Origin: Chloroflexota bacterium
GTDB lineage: Bacteria; Chloroflexota; Anaerolineae; Anaerolineales; Villigracilaceae
Direction of reading: 5' to 3'
NCBI GenBank assembly: GCA_016219545.1
Contig: JACRMH010000042.1
Coordinates: 1 to 45,829, forward strand
DNA length: 45,829 nucleotides
Shown here: positions 40,601 through 45,829 of the stretch, one piece after another
Layout of the letters: the number at the start of each line of letters is the position of its first letter
Numbering within the stretch: the first letter of the stretch is position 1
The notes under the pieces: generated by a model
The model's database searches: none
Seen by the model: only the letters and a program-made list of their open reading frames with translations
What the model was told of the DNA's origin: nothing
Position numbers and translations under genes: made by a program

Positions 40601-42523
40601 TTACGGCATCATTGTGTCGATTGTGATCGTCGCAACCGAGAAGGAGCCGGGCCAGTCAGAATCTTGCGGGGTGGTCACAATACCCTTAACCCACGGCTGT
40701 ACCAGATAGTGATTGAGTGAGTTGTAACCGAAAGCTGATGGGATATCAGCCAGGAGTAATTGCTGGGCCTGAGCATACAGGTCAGCGCGCTTGGCAGGAT
40801 CGAGTTCAACATCAGCCTGGGCAAGCAAGGCATCCATCTCTGTATTGACATAGCCTTGGCGCTGGGCAAAGGTTGTGTCAGAGCGCCAGTAAACGCTCAA
40901 CCAGTTCTGCTGATCCGGGTAGTCCGCGCACCAGCCCTGGCGGGCAAAGAGCGGGAAGGTAGCAGGATCTTTGGTAATGGCAGTGAAGGTTGTAGCATCA
41001 ATCGGGTCGAGGGCAATGTCTACGCCCAAGTATTCCTTGTACTTGGCCACAATCCATTCAGAGCGCTGGCGGTTGCGGGGCGAATCACCGAAGGTGAGTT
41101 TCAAGCCAAGAGCGTTAAGCGCATCAGGACCACCATAGGAAGAGGCAGCCAAAGCAGCTTTCCCAGCTTCCGGGTCGAAGTGGAGCGGAGAGTTGGCATC
41201 ATAGCCAGGGAATCCAGGGGGAATCCAAGTCCAGGTAGCGGCACTCAGACCACCATCAACATCCTTGGTCCAACCTTCAGCATCAAATGCCAAAGCAAAA
41301 GCTTCGCGGACCTTCTTGTCGAGGAACGGGGAGTCGTAGGTTGTGCCATCGGGGGCAGTGTACTTGGCAGCCAAACCGAATTTGATAAGGGTGGTGCAGG
41401 CGCCAGCGTACTGCATGTGTTGAGCGCTGAGGTTCGGGTCAGCTTGGATGGTCGGGAGATCTTCAGCTGCAGAGGCAATAATGTCGAGTTCGCCGTTCTT
41501 ATAAGCTTCGAAGGCTACAGCGCTGTCGACAATATAGCGGTATTCAAGATCATAGGAGGGTTTGTCGCCCCAATAGTTGGCATTCGGAGTGAAGATACCA
41601 CGGACGAAAGGTTCACCAATTGACCAGACGAAAGGTCCGTTACCAACCTGATACACAGGGCTGGTCCACCAGATATCGCCGCCATCGGCAATATTCTCTT
41701 CCTTGGCCGGGAAAGCAACCCAAATTCCCATAATTGTATGGAAATAAGGAGCGGGCTTGGAGAGGCTGAGAACAAGGGTGTTGCAGTCGGCATCATCGTA
41801 GGCGTTGCCGGTATCGGCATTGACTACGCAGTCAGCGCCGTCAGCATGGGTGGCTTTTACGCCAACACTTGCTGCAATTGCGGCTATTTCTTCTTCGGTG
41901 CAGGTGGCAGCAGAAAGAGCATCTGCAGCAGCTGTGGTCGCTTCCGCAAGAGCGGTATCGGTCGGAGCGGCATCAGAAGCAGCCTTGGCAGCGTCATAAG
42001 CGGTCTGAGCAGCGGCAACCGCAGCACAGGTCGGGGAAAGTTGAGCGCGCCATTCGGGGGCATTAAGGATTTCGTCGGTGATGGAAGCATATTCACCGGC
42101 AGTGGCGGGATCAATATTGCGTTTGATCGCATACTCGAAACGCTTGGCATTGAGGGGGCTGCCATCACTGTAGAGCAAGCCAGAGCGCAGGGTAAAGGTT
42201 AATTGAGTCGCGTCAGCATTATAGGCCCATGACTCAGCAGCGCCAGGAACTGTCTCGAGTTTGTCATTGAATTTGGTCAAGCCTTCGTAGAACAGTTTAA
42301 GGTGAGCAATTTCGTTGACATAGGAGGATTTCTGGGGATCGATCACATCGGGATAAGTACCGAGGTTGATTCGCAGAACATTCTCTCTTACGGCGGTAGG
42401 GGCCGGCGCATCAGTAGCGGCAGGAGCCGGTGCATCAGTAGCCGCAGGGGTACCGCCACCGCAAGCTGCAAGAGCCATGCTGGCAACTACCAGCAAACTC
42501 AGTATAGCAAAAAGTTTACGCAT
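40601..42523 (-). CDS. dppE: Peptide ABC transporter substrate-binding lipoprotein (SBP family 5)
   Basis: A lipoprotein of about 640 residues and the ligand-capturing part of the Dpp-type importer. I use the ATG at 42523, preceded by GAGGAGAAGAAAT. The signal ends at lipobox LAAC (Cys21), followed by an Ala/Pro/Thr linker with repeats (ATDAPAPA). Family-5 elements include FTLRSGLLYSDGSPLNAKRF and VREAFALAFD. Between about residues 160 and 250 lies an unusual alanine-rich insertion bracketed by Cys166, Cys208, Cys232 and Cys247, absent from ordinary DppA/OppA-type proteins as I know them. It is the third gene of the operon, after the two ATPases. The symbol is given by analogy with Bacillus. 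Confidence 0.9.
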   Translation of the reverse strand: MRKLFAILSLLVVASMALAACGGGTPAATDAPAPAATDAPAPTAVRENVLRINLGTYPDVIDPQKSSYVNEIAHLKLFYEGLTKFNDKLETVPGAAESWAYNADATQLTFTLRSGLLYSDGSPLNAKRFEYAIKRNIDPATAGEYASITDEILNAPEWRAQLSPTCAAVAAAQTAYDAAKAASDAAPTDTALAEATTAAADALSAATCTEEEIAAIAASVGVKATHADGADCVVNADTGNAYDDADCNTLVLSLSKPAPYFHTIMGIWVAFPAKEENIADGGDIWWTSPVYQVGNGPFVWSIGEPFVRGIFTPNANYWGDKPSYDLEYRYIVDSAVAFEAYKNGELDIIASAAEDLPTIQADPNLSAQHMQYAGACTTLIKFGLAAKYTAPDGTTYDSPFLDKKVREAFALAFDAEGWTKDVDGGLSAATWTWIPPGFPGYDANSPLHFDPEAGKAALAASSYGGPDALNALGLKLTFGDSPRNRQRSEWIVAKYKEYLGVDIALDPIDATTFTAITKDPATFPLFARQGWCADYPDQQNWLSVYWRSDTTFAQRQGYVNTEMDALLAQADVELDPAKRADLYAQAQQLLLADIPSAFGYNSLNHYLVQPWVKGIVTTPQDSDWPGSFSVATITIDTMMP

Positions 42524-42606
42524 ATTTCTTCTCCTCATAAATATTGGAAATGGTTTGTTTACGAACTGATAATTAGGCAAAGCCAAATATCTTTAACTGG
42601 TAGGCA

Positions 42607-42617
42607 ATCACCTCCTT
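42607..42617 (-). promoter_or_regulatory. Unusually complete Shine-Dalgarno sequence without a matching start
   Basis: The minus strand reads AAGGAGGTGAT, complementary to 11 bases of the 16S rRNA 3' end. No ATG stands at 5-12 bases. The likely binding-protein start is about 85 bases further on with its own ribosome binding site. Confidence 0.45.
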
Positions 42618-42642
42618 GTATAAGGTAAATATTCCATTTTTT

Positions 42643-43629
42643 TTACTTAACCATATGACAGGCCACAAAGTGACCTGTGGTTACTTCACGAAATTCCGGA
42701 CGTGACTCAGCACAGATCTTCTCTGCGATCGGGCAGCGGGTGCGGAAACGACAACCGGAAGGCGGGTTTGCCGGAGAAGGCACATCGCCTTCAAGGATCG
42801 TCCGCTTACGGGTTGCTTCTGCGATAGGGTCTGGGATGGGGACTGCTGATAATAAAGCTTGCGAGTATGGATGCAAAGGAGATTCATATAAGTCTTTGCG
42901 GCTGGCCAACTCCACCATCACGCCTAAATACATAACAGCGACACGAGTACTAATATGACGCACCATGGAAAGATCATGCGCAATAAACAGGTAGGTCAGA
43001 TTGAATTGTTCCTGCAAATCTTCCAACAGGTTCACCACCTGAGCCTGAATGGACACATCCAAGGCAGAGATCGGTTCATCGCAAACGATGAAGGACGGCT
43101 GTAAAGACAGTGCACGCGCGACACCGATACGCTGACGCTGTCCGCCTGAGAACTCGTGCGGATAACGTGTGGCAAAAGAGGGGTTGAGCTTCACTAACTC
43201 CAATAAATGCGAAACGCGGTCATCCACTTCCTTGCCGGATGCGATATTGTGAACGATAAGCGGTTCGCCGATAATATTTCCAACGGTCATGCGTGGATTC
43301 AAACTGGCATAAGGGTCCTGGAAGATCATCTGCATCTTGCGGCGCATACGGCGCAGATCTTCGCCTTTAAGGCGAACCAAGTCTACACCGTCAATTTCCA
43401 CATTACCTGAAGTAGGGCGATAAAGCTGAAGGATGGAGCGCCCAGTCGTGGATTTTCCACAACCCGATTCGCCCACCAAACCCAATGTTTCACCGCGCTT
43501 AATGTCAAAGGAAATATCATCCACAGCACGCACAGCACCGACCTGCTTTTGAAGCAGTCCGCGATGGATGGGGAAATGTTTTACAAGATTCTTTACATGA
43601 AGCAATACTTCGTTGTTAGGGGTGGTCAT
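42643..43629 (-). CDS. dppF: Peptide ABC transporter ATPase (DppF/OppF type)
   Basis: A 328-residue ATPase subunit. Walker A is [16 protein letters not shown], the signature is [16 protein letters not shown] and Walker B is [12 protein letters not shown]. The C-terminal oligopeptide-transporter extension contains [17 protein letters not shown], whose Cys cluster can hold an iron-sulfur centre in some members. The start is the ATG at 43629, which shares its A with the dppD stop codon (TAATG), so translation is coupled. It energises the DppBC channel together with DppD. Confidence 0.95.
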   Translation of the reverse strand: MTTPNNEVLLHVKNLVKHFPIHRGLLQKQVGAVRAVDDISFDIKRGETLGLVGESGCGKSTTGRSILQLYRPTSGNVEIDGVDLVRLKGEDLRRMRRKMQMIFQDPYASLNPRMTVGNIIGEPLIVHNIASGKEVDDRVSHLLELVKLNPSFATRYPHEFSGGQRQRIGVARALSLQPSFIVCDEPISALDVSIQAQVVNLLEDLQEQFNLTYLFIAHDLSMVRHISTRVAVMYLGVMVELASRKDLYESPLHPYSQALLSAVPIPDPIAEATRKRTILEGDVPSPANPPSGCRFRTRCPIAEKICAESRPEFREVTTGHFVACHMVK

Positions 43630-44618
43630 TAGCGGTTTCTCCCCGTAGTGGTATTTACCCAGCAAGCCACACGATGCCCATCTCCAACACTTTCAAGAAC
43701 AGGGTTTTCTTTTTTACATCGATCCATGACCCATTTACAACGGGGTGCAAACGGACAGGATGTTGGTTTATGATAAAGAACCGGAGGCAAGCCTTCGATG
43801 GAATATAATTTTTTATGTTGATCCTGATCCACACGGGGCAGACTCTGTATCAAGCCAAGTGTATAAGGGTGGGTTGGATTGGCAAACAGATCATTAACCG
43901 GCGCTTCTTCAATAATATAACCGCCATACATAACCATTACACGCTTGGCCAGCCCAGCTACCACACCCAGATCATGTGTGATCCACACAATGGTCATTCC
44001 CAATTCGTCACGCAAACGTTTTACAAGTTCGATGATCTGAGCTTGAATGGTTACATCAAGAGCCGTTGTTGGTTCATCTGCGATCAATATCTGCGGGCTG
44101 CATGATAACGCCATCGCGATCATAACGCGCTGACGCATCCCGCCTGAAAATTGATGTGGATAATCATTCAAACGATCTTTAGGATTTGGAATTCCCACCA
44201 TTCCCAACAATTCCGCCGCACGGTCGCGGGCTTGATTCCTTGTCATCCCCACATGTAGCATAAGCGGCTCTTCCAACTGGAAACCCACTGTCAGCACGGG
44301 GTTGAGCGAGGTCATCGGGTCTTGAAAGACCATGCTGATCTGCGCACCCCGTATATGGCGTATCTCTTCTTTGGACATTTTAAGCAAATCCTGTCCAACG
44401 TAAAACGCTTCACCAGCAATTACTTTTCCAGGAGGGTTCGGTATCAGACCAAGCACAGAGAGCATGGTAACGCTCTTCCCACACCCGCTTTCCCCCACCA
44501 CCCCCAATGTCTCGCCTTCTTTCAAACCAAATGAGACACCATTGACAGCATGAACAATCCCATCTGGAGTCTTGAATTGCGTTTCAAGTCCTCTTATATC
44601 TAGTAAAAGATCAGGCAT
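43629..44618 (-). CDS. dppD: Peptide ABC transporter ATPase (DppD/OppD type)
   Basis: A 329-residue ATPase subunit. Walker A is [16 protein letters not shown], the signature is [16 protein letters not shown] and Walker B is [12 protein letters not shown]; the M-R-Q-R-V-M form is typical of the DppD side of the pair. The Cys-rich tail is [18 protein letters not shown]. It is the first gene of the transport operon, 70 bp downstream of a near-consensus promoter. The operon order is dppD, dppF, binding protein, dppB, dppC, terminator. Confidence 0.95.
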   Translation of the reverse strand: MPDLLLDIRGLETQFKTPDGIVHAVNGVSFGLKEGETLGVVGESGCGKSVTMLSVLGLIPNPPGKVIAGEAFYVGQDLLKMSKEEIRHIRGAQISMVFQDPMTSLNPVLTVGFQLEEPLMLHVGMTRNQARDRAAELLGMVGIPNPKDRLNDYPHQFSGGMRQRVMIAMALSCSPQILIADEPTTALDVTIQAQIIELVKRLRDELGMTIVWITHDLGVVAGLAKRVMVMYGGYIIEEAPVNDLFANPTHPYTLGLIQSLPRVDQDQHKKLYSIEGLPPVLYHKPTSCPFAPRCKWVMDRCKKENPVLESVGDGHRVACWVNTTTGRNR

Positions 44619-44688
44619 CCGTGAGATCCTATTCTACATTGAGATGATTATTGCTAATAACCTATTCCATTTTTACAGAACAGGTTGA

Positions 44689-44717
44689 ATTATACCTAAT
44701 TCCAGAGGATAGTCAAC
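44689..44717 (-). promoter_or_regulatory. Promoter of the Dpp transport operon
   Basis: On the minus strand TTGACT (44717-44712), a 17-bp spacer and TATAAT (44694-44689) form a near-consensus housekeeping promoter. No operator palindrome is obvious in the 70-bp leader. Confidence 0.85.
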
Positions 44718-44733
44718 GTGCATCTTATCCATA

Positions 44734-44761
44734 AAAAAACCGCCTTTCGGCGGTTTTTTTA
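44734..44761 (-). terminator. Terminator after the second DppF-type ATPase gene
   Basis: CCGCC (44741-44745) pairs with GGCGG (44750-44754) around TTTC, flanked by seven A and seven T. It is a textbook terminator, active in either direction, 3 bp after the stop codon. Confidence 0.95.
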
Positions 44762-44763
44762 TC

Positions 44764-45807
44764 TTATTCGACGAGCCAACAGGCGACCCAGTGACCGGGT
44801 CTAGCCTCTTTGAACTCAGGCTCATCCTGAGAGCACTTGGCAACCGCGATCGGACAGCGGGTGTGGAATCTACAACCCTTGGGTGGATTGAGCGGACTCG
44901 GCACATCTCCCTTGAGAATGGTGCGGTCCCTCTTGACCTCAGGATGGGGCACCGGAATCGCGGACAGCAAAGCCTTGGTATAAGGATGCAACGGCTCCCG
45001 ATACAGTGAATCCCGCCCGGTTAGCTCCACCATCTTACCAAGATACATGACCGCTACACGATCAGAGATGTGCTCCACCACGCTCAAGTTATGCGCGATG
45101 AAAAGATAGGTCAGCCCAAATTCCTTCTGCAAATCTTTAAGAATATTCAAGACCTGTGACTGAATGGAAACGTCCAACGCAGAAACAGGCTCATCACAAA
45201 CAATAAATTTCGGCTGTAATGCTAGAGCGCGGGCAATGCCGATGCGCTGGCGCTGCCCACCGGAAAATTCATGTGGATAACGGCGGGCATGGTATTCCTC
45301 CAACCCTACTTTCTTCAACATGTTGATGGCAACTTCCCAACGTTCCTTGGGATGCCCGATCTTATGAATTTGCAATCCCTCCATCACAGCTTCACCGATC
45401 GGCATACGCGGATTAAGTGAGGCATACGGATCCTGGAAGATGATCTGCATATCGCGGCGCAAAGCCTTAAGAGACTTGGGTCGCATCGTAATAATGTTTT
45501 CTCCGTTAAAGGAGACTTCACCGGAGGTCGGTTCGATCAGGCGCAAAATGGAACGACCCACTGTGGTCTTTCCACAACCGGATTCGCCCACCATGCCCAG
45601 CGTCTCACCAGCTTTTACTGCGAAACTGACCTTGTCTACTGCCTGTACCCAGGCGGTGGTACGCTGAAAAACACCAGAGCGGACAGGAAAATATTTCGTA
45701 AGATTCTTTACCACCAACAGGTCGGGCTTCTCTTGGGTTTGCATTTTTATATTCATATCCACATCATCTCTTTTAGGATTTGCTTCCGAGTTTGACCGGA
45801 GCAACAT
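44764..45807 (-). CDS. Second peptide ABC transporter ATPase (DppF/OppF type); start uncertain
   Basis: An ATPase of 330-347 residues. Walker A is [16 protein letters not shown], the signature is [16 protein letters not shown] and Walker B is [12 protein letters not shown]. The Cys-rich tail is [17 protein letters not shown]. It is a close paralogue of the DppF-type gene at 42643-43629 but belongs to another unit, because a terminator and a new promoter lie between them. That points to a second peptide transporter operon extending beyond the window. The start may be ATG 45807 or ATG 45756; the frame is also open to the window edge, so the N-terminus is unresolved. Confidence 0.93.
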   Translation of the reverse strand: MLLRSNSEANPKRDDVDMNIKMQTQEKPDLLVVKNLTKYFPVRSGVFQRTTAWVQAVDKVSFAVKAGETLGMVGESGCGKTTVGRSILRLIEPTSGEVSFNGENIITMRPKSLKALRRDMQIIFQDPYASLNPRMPIGEAVMEGLQIHKIGHPKERWEVAINMLKKVGLEEYHARRYPHEFSGGQRQRIGIARALALQPKFIVCDEPVSALDVSIQSQVLNILKDLQKEFGLTYLFIAHNLSVVEHISDRVAVMYLGKMVELTGRDSLYREPLHPYTKALLSAIPVPHPEVKRDRTILKGDVPSPLNPPKGCRFHTRCPIAVAKCSQDEPEFKEARPGHWVACWLVE

Positions 45808-45829
45808 GGTTTTCGGAATCCTGGAAAAG

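Noticed and set aside
40760..41623. 287-codon plus-strand frame opposite the binding-protein gene
   Set aside because: Shadow of the minus-strand lipoprotein gene; no ribosome binding site or recognisable domain.
32674..45807. Peptide transporter block considered as a nickel or sugar importer
   Set aside because: The linked D-aminopeptidase, gamma-D-Glu endopeptidase and dipeptide epimerase point to peptides.

Overview
The window looks like chromosomal DNA from a member of the Chloroflexota, most likely class Anaerolineae. This is an inference from gene content, not from a marker gene. The points behind it are: a flavin-dependent thymidylate synthase in tandem-domain form; a myo-inositol-1-phosphate synthase; an F420/deazaflavin-type oxidoreductase; Gram-positive-style lipoproteins with no outer-membrane genes; a corrinoid-activator/methyltransferase operon; and many short palindromic and low-complexity repeats between genes. 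Coding density is high. Only the 3' tip of one insertion sequence is visible, and there is no CRISPR array, phage or plasmid backbone.

Layout. 1-141: the 3' end of an IS1182-like element. 160-5730: mixed genes (lipoprotein, thiolase, GNAT acetyltransferase, small holin-like membrane protein, TauE/SafE transporter, SGNH hydrolase). 5731-10455 (minus strand): NodB-like lipoprotein, HIT protein, membrane protein and tandem ThyX, plus inositol-phosphate synthase with its own terminator. 10555-13155: GAF-histidine kinase and a BaiN/HI0933-type flavoprotein. 13181-17699: an operon with a clear promoter encoding a small PF13769-type protein, a [2Fe-2S]/ASKHA corrinoid activator, a homocysteine methyltransferase-family protein and a UroD/MtaA-family protein. 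17780-19710: MBL hydrolase, a putative papain-fold protein and a deazaflavin-dependent oxidoreductase. 20089-25264: aspartate kinase, aspartate-semialdehyde dehydrogenase, a SAM-I riboswitch, MetY and MetA. 25303-31531: HEAT-like protein, MFS transporter, geranylgeranyl-reductase-like flavoprotein, RecO, cytidine deaminase, GlmU and tRNA-Gln. 31560-45807 (all minus strand): a response regulator and a large peptide-uptake and muropeptide-processing locus.

How the genes work together. The 13-25 kb part runs from aspartate towards methionine: LysC and Asd make aspartate semialdehyde, MetA (with Glu111, the acetyl-CoA-type residue) and MetY make homocysteine under a SAM riboswitch, and the corrinoid-type operon could supply the last methyl transfer. 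Homoserine dehydrogenase and the corrinoid protein itself are not in the window. The 32-46 kb part resembles the Bacillus dpp-ykf system: a Dpp-type transporter (two ATPases, substrate-binding lipoprotein, two permeases), DppA-type D-aminopeptidase, an NlpC/P60 endopeptidase fused to an alpha/beta hydrolase, L-Ala-D/L-Glu epimerase and a second binding protein. Together these could import and dismantle cell-wall peptides.

The least ordinary features are: (i) repeat-like sequence, partly palindromic, that appears to be translated inside several metabolic genes (ThyX, the ASKHA activator, the geranylgeranyl-reductase-like protein, the signal region of the SGNH lipoprotein), reminiscent of Rickettsia palindromic elements; (ii) two identical 29-bp palindromes flanking the homocysteine methyltransferase gene, with a related one providing the stop codon of lysC; (iii) the alpha/beta-hydrolase-SH3-NlpC/P60 fusion; and (iv) a tandem ThyX in which neither half has a complete canonical motif.
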